Of a DNA stretch of 64,000 bases, positions 1 to 8,040 are shown piece after piece. The stretch lies in assembly GCA_002494725.1 (NCBI GenBank), contig DACG01000030.1:62001-126000 (forward strand). Direction: 5' to 3'. Position 1 is the first letter of the stretch. Every line of letters begins with the position of its first letter. The stretch comes from Geoglobus sp. UBA235. GTDB lineage: Archaea; Halobacteriota; Archaeoglobi; Archaeoglobales; Archaeoglobaceae. Under the pieces are notes generated by a model that worked only from the letters and a program-made list of their open reading frames with translations, was not told where the DNA came from and searched no databases. A program made the translations under genes and the position numbers.

Positions 1-87
1 GTGAGAAGATTGGTTGTTGTTGAAAAGGAAGAGGTTGTCGGGATTTTCACAGCAAGCGATCTTGTCAGAGCCATATCTGGGAGGTGA
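1..87 (+). CDS. C-terminal end of a CBS-domain protein (partial)
   Basis: The first 28 codons are the end of a gene that starts outside the window. The visible peptide ends in VVGIFTASDLVRAI, the usual last strand and helix of a CBS domain, which binds adenosine nucleotides or acts as a regulatory module. The rest of the protein cannot be seen. The sequence GGGAGGTGA around its stop codon also serves as the ribosome binding site of the next gene, so the two are probably co-transcribed. Confidence 0.6.
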   Translation: MRRLVVVEKEEVVGIFTASDLVRAISGR

Positions 88-91
88 AAAA

Positions 92-313
92 ATGCTGAAG
101 TGCAAGACATGTGGAAAAGAGCTCAAAGAGGAGGATGAAGGTGTTACATGGAGGGAGTGCACAATATGCAAAAAACCTGTTTGCTTTGATCACATCCACT
201 ACATCGGAACGTGGATGAGGGGTTTGTACAAGGATTACGTTACCGTAATACCGGTCTGTGAGGATGAACTTCCAAGAAAAAGGTTAAAGTCCGAGGTAGA
301 AAAAAGGCTCTGA
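92..313 (+). CDS. Small Cys-rich zinc-ribbon-like protein
   Basis: A 73-residue protein with two CxxC pairs near the N-terminus (CKTC at 4-7, CTIC at about 28-31) followed by a third Cys and a His (VCFDHIH), a likely zinc-binding treble-clef or ribbon. The start at 92 is chosen because GGGAGGTGA lies just upstream; an in-frame ATG at 14 would overlap the CBS gene and has no such site. Its stop overlaps the trmY start by one base, so it belongs to this operon. No specific function is recognised; binding of nucleic acid or protein is only a guess from the fold and the neighbours. Confidence 0.6.
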   Translation: MLKCKTCGKELKEEDEGVTWRECTICKKPVCFDHIHYIGTWMRGLYKDYVTVIPVCEDELPRKRLKSEVEKRL

Positions 314-903
314 TGGACAGGATTTTTGTTCTCATTGCAAATAAAGCGGTAACATCAAAATTCAATCTCAACGATCTTGCAGGTTCAGCAGGCAGAATGG
401 ACATCGTTTGCAGATTTATCTCACAGTCACTCTTCATTTCTCACGGAATAAGGAGGAATGTTGCAGTTTATGTCGTTCTCAAAGGTCCTCCAGATCCATG
501 CAAAACCCTGAAGATTTCAGGGAATGAGGTCAGATACCTGTCACCTGATGAGAGAAACATAGCTGGCATGATAAACAAGGCCCTGAGTGCAGAGGTGGAC
601 AGAGAATGGAACAAGGTCTCTCATGGAGTATATATCTCAAGAATGGATCTGGCATCACTTCTGGAGAGAATCGGGAACAGAAACATCTACTACCTGAAGG
701 AAAGCGGAGAAGACATCTCAGGCATGAAAATCTCCAGTCCTGCTTTTATCATAGGAGATCACATGGGACTCACGAAAGAGGACGAGGAGATTGTTGCCGG
801 AAAAGTTGAGAAAACCATCTCTCTTGGAGAAATGTCATATCAGGCTGATCAGTGTGTCACCATTCTCAACTACCTGATTGACAGAGGGTGGGTCAAATGC
901 TGA
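313..903 (+). CDS. trmY: tRNA (pseudouridine(54)-N1)-methyltransferase TrmY
   Basis: A 196-residue SPOUT-class methyltransferase that uses S-adenosylmethionine to methylate N1 of pseudouridine 54 in the T-loop of archaeal tRNA, giving m1-pseudouridine in place of ribothymidine. Recognisable TrmY features are the N-terminal FVLIANKAVTS stretch, the LSPDERN segment (residues 76-82), and the C-terminal knot with FIIGDHMGL (residues 145-153) and a late DQCVTILNYL segment. The length is normal for the family. It overlaps the preceding gene by one base and the next gene, pus10, by seven. Pus10 makes the pseudouridine that TrmY methylates, so the two adjacent genes cover consecutive steps. Confidence 0.93.
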   Translation: MDRIFVLIANKAVTSKFNLNDLAGSAGRMDIVCRFISQSLFISHGIRRNVAVYVVLKGPPDPCKTLKISGNEVRYLSPDERNIAGMINKALSAEVDREWNKVSHGVYISRMDLASLLERIGNRNIYYLKESGEDISGMKISSPAFIIGDHMGLTKEDEEIVAGKVEKTISLGEMSYQADQCVTILNYLIDRGWVKC

Positions 904-2039
904 AATTGTGCAGGGAATGTTTGAAGAGAATTGGCCTTGGTTCTGAAGGAGAGTGTGTTGTCTGCGGAGGAATTTTTGAGAGGACAGATGAGATTGCAGA
1001 TAGAATACTCTCTGAGATCGGTGAATATGAGTTTGAAAGTTTTGATATTGGCATAAGGCTCTATGGCAGCATAAATGCTGTTTTAAGGTTTCTCAGAGAG
1101 AAGTATGGAATTCAGGACAGATTAAAAGAGGAGCTGAGAAAGAGGATTGTTGATGAGGTATCCTCGGTAACCGGAAAAAGGAGGAGAAATGACTGTGACA
1201 TCAGGATAATCTTCAGTCCTGAAGATATGAGCATTGAGACGAGCGTCAGATCGGTATACATCTACGGAAGGTATATCAAGAGGGTCAGGGAGCTGTCACA
1301 GACCAGGTGGATATGCAGAAACTGCAACGGAAAGGGGTGCGAGGTGTGCGGTTTTCAGGGAAAGAAGTACCTGAGTGTGGAAGAGCTGATAATTTCACCT
1401 GCTTTGAGATTTTTTCAGGGAAAGAATGGATTTCTGCATGGAGCCGGAAGGGAGGACGTTGATGCAAGAATGCTCGGGACAGGGAGGCCCTTCATTCTTG
1501 AAATCTCCCGACCAAAAAAAAGGAATGTGGATCTGAACAGTCTGGAGGAGATAATTAACAGAGAAGCAGCCGGCAAAATAGCTGTGAGGTTTTTAGCTTA
1601 TGCAAAACCCGGTGATGTTGCAAGGCTGAAAAGTGCCAAGTTTTCAAAGGTTTACAGAGCTGTTGTCAGATTCTCTGAACCTGTTGATGAAGACAAACTT
1701 TGTCATGCTCTCAAAAAGCTTGAAAATTCAGAAATCAATCAGAGAACTCCAAAAAGAGTTGAACACAGGAGGGCCGACAAGGTCAGAAAGAGGAGAGTTT
1801 ATTCAGCAAAACTGATTCTGAAAAGAGAGAGAGTTGCTGTTGTGGAGATCCATGGAGAGAGTGGCCTGTACATAAAGGAGCTTGTGAGTGGAGATGAGGG
1901 CAGGACAAGGCCGAGTCTATCGGAGCTTCTTGATGTGGAATGTCATGTCGAGAGGTTAGATGTTGTTGAGATCAAGGGTGGACTTGAGGACGGAAATCTT
2001 AAATACACTCCCTCCCCATCTATGTTCCAGCGGAGGTAA
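897..2039 (+). CDS. pus10: tRNA pseudouridine(54/55) synthase Pus10
   Basis: A 380-residue pseudouridine synthase that isomerises U54 and U55 in archaeal tRNA. It has an N-terminal zinc site (Cys 5, 8, 20, 23), a THUMP-like middle region, a second cysteine cluster of the form CxxC-x4-CxxC (residues 140-151), and the catalytic motif GREDVDARMLG (about 184-194) with Asp187 as the expected nucleophile, followed by TGRPF. ATG 897 is preferred because GAGGGTGG lies just ahead; an in-frame GTG at 888 is possible. Its product is the substrate of TrmY, encoded immediately upstream. Confidence 0.93.
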   Translation: MLKLCRECLKRIGLGSEGECVVCGGIFERTDEIADRILSEIGEYEFESFDIGIRLYGSINAVLRFLREKYGIQDRLKEELRKRIVDEVSSVTGKRRRNDCDIRIIFSPEDMSIETSVRSVYIYGRYIKRVRELSQTRWICRNCNGKGCEVCGFQGKKYLSVEELIISPALRFFQGKNGFLHGAGREDVDARMLGTGRPFILEISRPKKRNVDLNSLEEIINREAAGKIAVRFLAYAKPGDVARLKSAKFSKVYRAVVRFSEPVDEDKLCHALKKLENSEINQRTPKRVEHRRADKVRKRRVYSAKLILKRERVAVVEIHGESGLYIKELVSGDEGRTRPSLSELLDVECHVERLDVVEIKGGLEDGNLKYTPSPSMFQRR

Positions 2040-2044
2040 TGGTC

Positions 2045-2338
2045 ATGGGATGGAAATCACACGGTTTCAGGTTCAGATCTGGCAGAAAACTCAGGAAAAA
2101 GGTCAGGGAGAGGGGGCTCAAGATCAGGAAGGTCATGCAGACCTTTGAAGTGGGCCAGACAGTCCACATAGACATCGAACCGGCATCACAGAAGGGGATG
2201 CCTCACCCGAGGTTTCAGGGAAGAACCGGAAAGATTGTTGGAGTGAGAGGAAGGGCTTATCTTGTCGAGATAACTGATGGGAAAAAGAAAAAAATAGTTT
2301 TTGCCCGACCGGAACACCTGAAGCCGCAGGGGGCATGA
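2045..2338 (+). CDS. rpl21e: 50S ribosomal protein L21e
   Basis: A 97-residue basic protein of the archaeal and eukaryotic large ribosomal subunit. The sequence from GWKSHGFRFRSGRKLRKK through VHIDIEPASQKGMPHPRF to the VFARPEHLKP end is characteristic of L21e. ATG 2045 is favoured over ATG 2039 because GGAGGT at 2032-2037 is seven bases from the former and only one from the latter. It sits between pus10 and rpo4, a common euryarchaeal arrangement that ties RNA modification to translation and transcription genes in one transcript. Confidence 0.95.
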   Translation: MGWKSHGFRFRSGRKLRKKVRERGLKIRKVMQTFEVGQTVHIDIEPASQKGMPHPRFQGRTGKIVGVRGRAYLVEITDGKKKKIVFARPEHLKPQGA

Positions 2339-2339
2339 A

Positions 2340-2690
2340 ATGACATTTAAGGAGGTAATTGATTTCAGGTACATTACGGCCTCAGAGGCACGGGAGGTAA
2401 TGGAGGAGATCATTGCCAAGAGAAAGGAAAAGGGAGAACTCTCCTTTGAAGCAAGAAAAACGATGAATTATCTCAATGCTGTTGTGAAAATTGATTCTGA
2501 AAAGGCCAGAAAGATTGTTGATGAGGCTGAAAAGCTGCCATTTGTTAGTGAAGAAATAGCCATAAAAATTGCCGAAATCCTTCCTGAAATTCCCGATGAG
2601 GTCAGGGTGATTTTTGCGAAGGAGAGAATAACTCTGAGCCCTGAACAGATACAGCAGATTCTGGATATTGTGCAAAAGTATAAAAATTAA
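2340..2690 (+). CDS. rpo4: DNA-directed RNA polymerase subunit Rpo4 (RpoF)
   Basis: A 116-residue homologue of eukaryotic Rpb4. With Rpo7 it forms the stalk of archaeal RNA polymerase, which helps promoter opening and holds the nascent RNA. The TASEAREVMEEI start, the central ELSFEARKTMNYL segment and the LPEIPDEVRVIF and LSPEQIQQILDIV tail match the family at normal length. It begins one base after the rpl21e stop. Rpo7 is not in this window, as is usual because the two stalk subunits are encoded apart. Confidence 0.92.
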   Translation: MTFKEVIDFRYITASEAREVMEEIIAKRKEKGELSFEARKTMNYLNAVVKIDSEKARKIVDEAEKLPFVSEEIAIKIAEILPEIPDEVRVIFAKERITLSPEQIQQILDIVQKYKN

Positions 2691-2732
2691 CAGAAAAAAT
2701 TAAATACTTCCATTTTAAATTGGTTGGTGATT

Positions 2733-3296
2733 ATGACAGAGAGGAGAAAGCTTGAGGATTATGCGTATGTACTGGACTTCATGCCTTACGGTCATCCGGA
2801 TGACAGGACTCCAATTCACAGAAGGGAACCCCTTGCCCAGGTGGTTGGAGAGGAGTATTTCACACTTCTTGAGGTCAGCATAAAGAAGGGCAGCAATCCC
2901 CTCATTATGGAGAAGGTCTACATTGGTAAAGGAGAAAGAGATGTCGTGAACAGAATAAAGAGAAGGCTGAGGTACGATGATCTAACTCCAACAGCAAAAT
3001 CCGAGCTTCCATTTGTCCTGGAAAGCATTGTAAAGGAGCAGGAGAGAAGATTTGTTGATTTTTACAACAATGCAGGCCCAATAACAACCAGACTGCATCA
3101 GCTTGAACTCCTTCCGGGCATCGGAAAGAAGCTCATGTGGGCAATTATTGAGGAGAGAAAAAGGGGTGAGTTCAAGAGCTTCAGTGATATTTCAGAGAGG
3201 GTAAAGGGGCTTGCCCATCCCGAGAAGGCTATTGTCAGCAGGATAATTGAGGAACTCAAGAATCCATCCATCAAGTACAGGCTCTTCACAGCGTGA
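2733..3296 (+). CDS. DUF655 helix-hairpin-helix protein
   Basis: A 187-residue archaeal protein of the DUF655 family. The N-terminal half (YAYVLDFMPYGHPDDR) is an OB-like or S1-like unit, and the C-terminal part carries a helix-hairpin-helix with LLPGIGKKLMWAIIEERKRG, a non-specific DNA or RNA contact. The function of the family is unknown; its steady position beside rpo4 and rsmA suggests RNA handling. ATG 2733 follows GGTGAT; an AT-rich TTAAATA at about 2699-2705 could be a separate promoter after rpo4. An in-frame TTG at 2724 is less likely as the start. Confidence 0.85.
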   Translation: MTERRKLEDYAYVLDFMPYGHPDDRTPIHRREPLAQVVGEEYFTLLEVSIKKGSNPLIMEKVYIGKGERDVVNRIKRRLRYDDLTPTAKSELPFVLESIVKEQERRFVDFYNNAGPITTRLHQLELLPGIGKKLMWAIIEERKRGEFKSFSDISERVKGLAHPEKAIVSRIIEELKNPSIKYRLFTA

Positions 3297-3300
3297 CCCC

Positions 3301-4035
3301 ATGAGATTTTACAGGAGAGAAGGGCAGCATATTCTTAAGGACAGGACGTTGCTGAGGAGGATTGTCAGATATGCCGAAATCAGAGAGAGTGACCGCGTTC
3401 TTGAGGTTGGATGTGGAACCGGAAACCTGACTCACTTCATTCTGAAGAAGGCGGGAAAGGTTTACGGTATAGAGAAGGACAGAAGGTTCACAGGAATTCT
3501 CAGAAAAAGGTTTGAAGATGAAATTCTTGAAGGCAGGTTCATTCTGATTGAGGGTGATGCTCTGAAGACTGAGTGGCCTGAGTTTGAAAAGTTTGTTTCG
3601 AACATACCCTACAGCATCTCTTCCCCCCTAACTCTGAAACTCCTTAAAAGCAAATTCAGACTGGCTGTTGTGATGTACCAGAAAGAATTTGCTGAAAGAC
3701 TGGTGGCAAGACCTGGAAGCAAAAAGTACGGAAGGCTGACTGTTCTGGCAAGCTCACTCTGCAAGGCAGAAATAGTCGAAAGTGTAAAGCCTCACGTTTT
3801 CCATCCGAAACCCCAGATTGAATCTGCAATTGTGAGAATAATTCCGGAACCCCAGATAACCGTGATAAACCCCGATGGATTTGAAAGGCTTTTGAGAGTT
3901 GCCTTTGGCATGAGGAGAAAGAAGTTTGGAAGCATAGCAAAGAAGCTTGGAATACGCATTCCGGAGGATCTTGAAAATGAGAGACCTGAAAACATTCCTC
4001 CAGAAATTTATGCAGAACTGTCAGAACGTTTATGA
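3301..4035 (+). CDS. rsmA: 16S rRNA dimethyladenosine transferase RsmA (KsgA/Dim1)
   Basis: A 244-residue S-adenosylmethionine-dependent enzyme that dimethylates two adjacent adenines in the terminal helix of 16S rRNA late in small-subunit assembly. It shows the QHILKD entry, the SAM-binding loop LEVGCGTGNLT (34-44), the acidic IEKD after strand 2, and the N6-adenine motif NIPYSISSP (101-109). The C-terminal FHPKPQIESAIVRI and AFGMRRKKFGS segments are also typical. The start at 3301 lies four bases after the DUF655 stop; a longer in-frame start at 3247 would overlap that gene and is rejected. Confidence 0.95.
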   Translation: MRFYRREGQHILKDRTLLRRIVRYAEIRESDRVLEVGCGTGNLTHFILKKAGKVYGIEKDRRFTGILRKRFEDEILEGRFILIEGDALKTEWPEFEKFVSNIPYSISSPLTLKLLKSKFRLAVVMYQKEFAERLVARPGSKKYGRLTVLASSLCKAEIVESVKPHVFHPKPQIESAIVRIIPEPQITVINPDGFERLLRVAFGMRRKKFGSIAKKLGIRIPEDLENERPENIPPEIYAELSERL

Positions 4036-4561
4036 ACCTCACGAAGATTCAGAGCTTCTGCTGAGGTGCGCACTGAGGGAGATAAGAGAAGAGGATACCG
4101 TGCTTGAGGTTGGGGCAGGAAGTGGTTACGTTTCGTACTTTCTGATGGACAGATGCAGGTTTCTCATTGCAACTGACATAAACCCCCATGCTGTCAGGTG
4201 CATGAGGGAGCTCGGTATTGATTGCATAAGAACAGATCTTGCAAAGGGGCTGAAGGGGAAATTCAGCCTGATTCTTTTCAATCCTCCGTACTTAGAGCTG
4301 GAGGAATGGGAAAAAGCAGGAGACTGGATTGAGATTGCCTTGAATGGTGGAAAAAATGGCGTTGAGGTTGCAGCAAGGTTTCTCGTGGAAATAAAAGAGC
4401 TTCTGAGTGATGATGGCAGAATAATTCTGGTGGCAAACTCACATAATCTGAAACACATCTGCAGGGAAATTGAAAGACTTGGATACCATTATGAAATCGT
4501 TGACAGGGAGAGACTGTTTTTTGAAGAGCTTTACGGGATCAGAATAAAGCTAAAGCTGTGA
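3977..4561 (+). CDS. HemK/Mtq2-family methyltransferase
   Basis: A 194-residue class I methyltransferase with the SAM loop LEVGAGSGYVS and the catalytic NPPY motif (102-105), which methylates planar nitrogens such as the side-chain amide of glutamine. Archaeal members resemble Mtq2, which modifies the GGQ glutamine of release factor 1; that substrate is inferred. ATG 3977 is chosen because GGAGG stands at 3963-3967, giving a 59-base overlap with rsmA; ATG 4010 is the alternative and would shorten the leader before NVYEPHEDS. It meets rpoL tail to tail with a 12-base overlap. Confidence 0.85.
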   Translation: MRDLKTFLQKFMQNCQNVYEPHEDSELLLRCALREIREEDTVLEVGAGSGYVSYFLMDRCRFLIATDINPHAVRCMRELGIDCIRTDLAKGLKGKFSLILFNPPYLELEEWEKAGDWIEIALNGGKNGVEVAARFLVEIKELLSDDGRIILVANSHNLKHICREIERLGYHYEIVDRERLFFEELYGIRIKLKL

Positions 4562-4810
4562 CAGTACTTCATCTATCTTTGAGATTATCCTCTCGTTTGC
4601 CTCCTTTATTGCCTCAACAGGACTTTTGCCAGCTGTTCTTACCATGAGTTCCGCCTCATCTTTCAGGGGATGAATTATGTTGTATTTGGCAAGAAGTACG
4701 CTGTTGTCATTTACAAGCTCGTGCTGAAGCAAATTCAGGTACGTGTGGTCTTCACCCTTGATCATGAGCTTTATGTAATCATCCGATATTTCAAGCACCT
4801 TTATCTCCAT
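4550..4810 (-). CDS. rpoL: DNA-directed RNA polymerase subunit L (Rpo11)
   Basis: An 86-residue homologue of eukaryotic Rpb11, which pairs with Rpo3 to form the assembly platform of archaeal RNA polymerase. The EDHTYLNLLQHEL segment (about 21-33) and AKYNIIHPLKDEAELMVRT are diagnostic. Start ATG 4810 lies two bases after the csl4 stop; a GTG at 4819 would overlap csl4. It is the last gene of the minus-strand operon that begins with rpl1, placing a polymerase subunit downstream of ribosomal and exosome genes. Confidence 0.93.
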   Translation of the reverse strand: MEIKVLEISDDYIKLMIKGEDHTYLNLLQHELVNDNSVLLAKYNIIHPLKDEAELMVRTAGKSPVEAIKEANERIISKIDEVLSQL

Positions 4811-4812
4811 CC

Positions 4813-5349
4813 CTACCACTCTCCCCTGCCATAATACTCAGATACCTTTCTTTTTTCAACATTCCCGCATTCAGGGCATTTAAGCTTATCCTTCATTTTC
4901 TGCAGAGGGGTACCGCATTTCTCGCAGATGGCCCTTATAACCCCCATCTCCCTCTCCTTTATCGAAAGTTTCAGGTTTGAGTCTATGACCCTTGCCCTTA
5001 TTATGTCCATATACCTCACTCCATCCTCAACGTTCTTGAGATATCCATCGCTCATGTTTGATATATGCAGAAATCCCCTGTCGTAATGCCTCAAAGCTCT
5101 TTCACTCCCCTCCTTCCTTGCAATCTCAACCATCGCAAAACTGCTCCTTGTGTCAACAACCCTCCCGATAATAACATCATTCTTTTCGATTTCAGGAATT
5201 GTCTTTACGGGAATTACCTTTATTGTTTTATCCTCCACAACAGCCTTTCCTGCCGCAGCAGCAAACAGCTTTCCATCCTCCTCATAAACCCCGTACCCGG
5301 GAATATACTCTTCCGCATAACCAAGAAAATCGCCCGGAAATACCATCAT
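4813..5349 (-). CDS. csl4: Exosome RNA-binding subunit Csl4
   Basis: A 178-residue cap protein of the archaeal RNA exosome, which feeds RNA to the Rrp41/Rrp42 ring and recruits partners. It shows an N-terminal domain beginning FPGDFLGYAEEYIPGYGVYE, an S1 domain in the middle (VIIGRVVDTRSSFAMVEI to GFLHISNMSDGYL) and a C-terminal zinc ribbon with Cys 142, 145, 158 and 161. Two adjacent ATG codons (5349, 5346) overlap the stop of the methyltransferase gene, so translation is probably coupled. The csl4-rpoL order is common in Euryarchaeota. Confidence 0.93.
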   Translation of the reverse strand: MMVFPGDFLGYAEEYIPGYGVYEEDGKLFAAAAGKAVVEDKTIKVIPVKTIPEIEKNDVIIGRVVDTRSSFAMVEIARKEGSERALRHYDRGFLHISNMSDGYLKNVEDGVRYMDIIRARVIDSNLKLSIKEREMGVIRAICEKCGTPLQKMKDKLKCPECGNVEKRKVSEYYGRGEW

Positions 5350-5945
5350 CTCTGCATCCTCTCCATTCTGAATACCTCTACAGGTATCAATTTATATGGT
5401 TTTTGATGAAATGTGTATGTTCTTTTCAGGGGAATTCTGTACCTCCAGAGGTGGGTTACCTCAAAATCCCACTGATCTGCAGCATTTCTGACGAACTCTT
5501 CCGAACCGGCTGAATGTATCGAATAGATAACAGTTCCAATTTCGAAGGCCTTTTCAAGAAAAATCCTATCAGCATGCCTCCTTTTTATTCCAAAAGGTGG
5601 GTTCATGACAACTCCAACAGGCTTTTTTACCCTAAAATACTTCACATCCTGCAGAACAAAATCCACCTTTACTCCGGCCTTCCCTGCATTTCTGACAGCG
5701 GTGTTTATCGCCTCCCTGTCGATGTCAATGCCTACCGTGTAAAATCCAACCAGACCCATCGCAATGGTCAGAATTCCTGTTCCACACCCAAGATCAATGA
5801 AAATTTCAGCTGATTTGTCAATAATTGAGGCTGTAACTGCAATCTCAGCAGCAAGAGAGGAGGGAGTTGGATACTGCTCGAGTCTCAGTTTTGGCCTTGA
5901 AAAAAGCTCGAGGCCTTCAAGAAAAATTGCAAGATTCTTTTTCAT
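5346..5945 (-). CDS. METTL5-family N6-adenine methyltransferase
   Basis: A 199-residue class I methyltransferase with LEQYPTPSSLAAEIA (22-36), the SAM loop IDLGCGTGILTIA and the N6-adenine motif NPPF (115-118), all hallmarks of the METTL5 group. Eukaryotic METTL5 makes m6A in 18S rRNA; the archaeal target is presumably rRNA but this is inference. It begins 15 bases after rpl12 and its stop overlaps the csl4 start, linking ribosome production, rRNA modification and RNA decay in one operon. Confidence 0.85.
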   Translation of the reverse strand: MKKNLAIFLEGLELFSRPKLRLEQYPTPSSLAAEIAVTASIIDKSAEIFIDLGCGTGILTIAMGLVGFYTVGIDIDREAINTAVRNAGKAGVKVDFVLQDVKYFRVKKPVGVVMNPPFGIKRRHADRIFLEKAFEIGTVIYSIHSAGSEEFVRNAADQWDFEVTHLWRYRIPLKRTYTFHQKPYKLIPVEVFRMERMQR

Positions 5946-5960
5946 AAAAAATATAAAAGT

Positions 5961-6281
5961 TTAGCCGAAAAGGGCCCCAAGTCCTCCAAGAACCTCTTCT
6001 TCCTTGGGTTCTTCCTCTTCCTTCTTCTCCTCCTCTTTCTTTTCCTCCTCCTGTACCGCCTCTGCCTGGGCTGCTGGAGCTGCAGGAGCTGCAGCTGCAG
6101 GTGCAAATGCAGCCTTGCTTATTGCCTCGTCAATGTCAACCCCTTCAAGAGCAGAAACCAGAGCCTTTACCCTTGCATCATTTACCTCAACACCAGCAGC
6201 CTCAAGCACGGCCTTCACGTTTTCCTCTGAGATTTCCTTTCCGGCAGAGTGCAGCAACAACGCAGCATACACATACTCCAT
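5961..6281 (-). CDS. rpl12: 50S ribosomal protein L12 (P1 type)
   Basis: A 106-residue stalk protein that binds the tail of L10/P0 and recruits elongation factors. It starts MEYVYAALLLHSAGKEI, has an alanine-rich hinge near residues 63-75 and ends in an acidic glutamate/lysine run followed by LGGLGALFG, the factor-binding tail shared with L10. ATG 6281 is preferred because GAGGTG stands seven bases upstream; ATG 6287 and GTG 6290 are alternatives that add two or three residues. It directly follows rpl10. Confidence 0.95.
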   Translation of the reverse strand: MEYVYAALLLHSAGKEISEENVKAVLEAAGVEVNDARVKALVSALEGVDIDEAISKAAFAPAAAAPAAPAAQAEAVQEEEKKEEEKKEEEEPKEEEVLGGLGALFG

Positions 6282-6299
6282 TTTCATCACCTCATTATA

Positions 6300-7313
6300 C
6301 TAACCAAACAAAGCCCCCAGACCTTCAAAGGCTGATTCCTCACTTTTCTCCTCTTCTTCCTCCTTTTCTTCTTCTTTCTCCTCTTCCTTTTCTTCCTCAG
6401 CCACCACCTGTTGAACCTGAATACCTGAACCAATTCTGTTCTTCAAGTCCTCATCCAAGGCATCATCCCCAAGCAGAGATGCAACAGAGAGCATCTCAGC
6501 GTAGGCTCTTGAGATCAGGTCGTCAATGACATCCTTTTCAAATATTGCTGCATTAACTGCGAGGCTTCTCGCATCCATGAAGGCTTTCTGAATAAGAATT
6601 TCAGCAGTTTCCTCTGTCACATAGGCTGCATTGACCGCCAGATTCAGAGCCTTACCTGCAGCCTCAACAAATTCCTCAAACACCTTTGCCTCATCTATGG
6701 CCAAATCACTTGGAGTGAACAGAATTCCGTTTTCCATCAGAGCCTTTGTTTCAAGACCGATCTGAATCGGCTTTATCTCAAGAAGATTGAGTGCTCTTGC
6801 AACCTCAGGCTTCACAACTTCTCCAGCCTTCACAACAGTTACAGTGTTTTTAACGACTATCTTGCCCTTCTCAATTGCCGCAGGGATACCGCCTGCCTGG
6901 ATTTCCCCAAGAACCGGGCCTGGAGGAAAGTTTGTTGGTCCAGCCTCAACAACAACATCTACAGGAGCAATCTGATTCGGCTTTAATGGAGACGGGACCT
7001 TTGTCCCCTCAAGCTTCTTGAACAGCTTGAATGGATTGAGCTTTGATGCAACAACAACAACCTGATCCTCAATATAATCCTCAAGCTTTTTGAAATCTCC
7101 ACCAAGTGACTCAAGGGCGAGCCTTAAAAGCGTGTTCTTGACAACCTTCAGCCTGACCTCATCCTTCATGTCCCTTCTTATGCCCTGGAACTGGGATGAG
7201 GGTATACCCCTGAATCCTGCAATGCCCACAACCGGGTATTCCTGGAACATCTTCTTGAGTTCTTCAACAGCCTCAATCTTCCATTGCGGAACCTTTCCCC
7301 TTACAGCGGACAT
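6300..7313 (-). CDS. rpl10: 50S ribosomal protein L10 (P0)
   Basis: A 337-residue base of the ribosomal stalk. The N-terminal domain (VGIAGFRGIPSSQFQGIRR, LRLALESL) binds 23S rRNA and the C-terminal helices hold L12 dimers. The protein ends in a glutamate/lysine-rich linker and the GLGALFG tail shared with L12. Length and order match archaeal P0. It lies between rpl1 (one base upstream) and rpl12 (18 bases downstream), so stalk stoichiometry is set within one transcript. Confidence 0.96.
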   Translation of the reverse strand: MSAVRGKVPQWKIEAVEELKKMFQEYPVVGIAGFRGIPSSQFQGIRRDMKDEVRLKVVKNTLLRLALESLGGDFKKLEDYIEDQVVVVASKLNPFKLFKKLEGTKVPSPLKPNQIAPVDVVVEAGPTNFPPGPVLGEIQAGGIPAAIEKGKIVVKNTVTVVKAGEVVKPEVARALNLLEIKPIQIGLETKALMENGILFTPSDLAIDEAKVFEEFVEAAGKALNLAVNAAYVTEETAEILIQKAFMDARSLAVNAAIFEKDVIDDLISRAYAEMLSVASLLGDDALDEDLKNRIGSGIQVQQVVAEEEKEEEKEEEKEEEEEKSEESAFEGLGALFG

Positions 7314-7314
7314 C

Positions 7315-7962
7315 TCATATCACCCTCACTGCAGGGCCCATCGTTGTTTTAACATACACCGACTTAACAACCTGCTGGGCATTGTCGTACTTGCTCTCAA
7401 CTGCCTTGAGTATTTCAAGGGCATTGTCCGCTATGTCCGAGGGGTCCATGTCTCTTGTTCCAACAGGAGCATGAAACGTGAGCTTATCCCTTGTTCTTAT
7501 TCTGACAGAATTTCTCAGCCTGTTTATGAACGGTGTCGGATCTGATCCTGGAGGTATGGGCTGTGGCATCTTTCCTCTTGGACCCAGAACCGGACCGAGC
7601 TTTTTACCGATTTCCGGCATCAGCGGAGCCTCTGCAACGAAGAAGTGTATTCTGTTAACAAGCTTTCTCGCCTCCCTCTTGTTCTTTGCCAGCTCGTCAA
7701 TGTCCTCAGGCGACAGAACAGCATCAGCCTTTGCTTCCTTGGCCTTCAATGCTGTGTCACCTCTTGCAAAAACTCCAACTTTTCTCTGCTTTCCAAGACC
7801 TTTTGGCAGAGTTACGAGCTGATCGATTCTGTTTTCAGGCTTTTTCATGTCCAGATTCCTCAGATTTACGGCTATTTCAACACTTTCCTTGAAGTTTCTT
7901 TCCTTTGCCTTTTCGACTGCTTCCTTGATCTTCTCCTCAAGCAGACTCCTCTCAACCAGCAT
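7315..7962 (-). CDS. rpl1: 50S ribosomal protein L1
   Basis: A 215-residue protein of the L1 stalk that moves deacylated tRNA out of the E site. The LGPVLGPRGKMPQPIPPG segment is the L1 signature, and the two-domain alpha/beta layout and length fit. In Methanococcus L1 is also a translational repressor of its own operon through an mRNA mimic of its rRNA site. Here ATG 7962 follows GGGGTGAT, immediately after a hairpin (7972-8001) that could serve that role. The usual upstream neighbour rpl11 is not adjacent. Confidence 0.96.
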   Translation of the reverse strand: MLVERSLLEEKIKEAVEKAKERNFKESVEIAVNLRNLDMKKPENRIDQLVTLPKGLGKQRKVGVFARGDTALKAKEAKADAVLSPEDIDELAKNKREARKLVNRIHFFVAEAPLMPEIGKKLGPVLGPRGKMPQPIPPGSDPTPFINRLRNSVRIRTRDKLTFHAPVGTRDMDPSDIADNALEILKAVESKYDNAQQVVKSVYVKTTMGPAVRVI

Positions 7963-7971
7963 CTCATCACC

Positions 7972-8001
7972 CCGTAGTGCTGCGGCACACGCCTCCTACG
8001 G
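7972..8001 (-). promoter_or_regulatory. Hairpin in the rpl1 leader, candidate L1-binding site
   Basis: In the RNA sense the leader can fold with an outer stem CCGUAG/CUACGG (six perfect pairs), a GA bulge side, an inner GGC/GCC stem capped by GUGU, and six unpaired bases GCAGCA on the return strand. This unequal internal loop between two short stems is like the L1-binding site of archaeal rpl1 mRNA and 23S rRNA. It ends four bases before the GGTGAT and ATG of rpl1, so bound protein could block ribosome entry. The fold is seen; the binding role is inferred. Confidence 0.5.
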
Positions 8002-8040
8002 ATTAAGCTTAGATTATGAAGCAAGAGTTCAGAAGAGGGT

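Noticed and set aside
6004..6529. Plus-strand frames rich in Ser, Ala and Pro
   Set aside because: They are antisense to the low-complexity Glu/Lys and Ala tails of rpl10 and rpl12 and have no ribosome sites.
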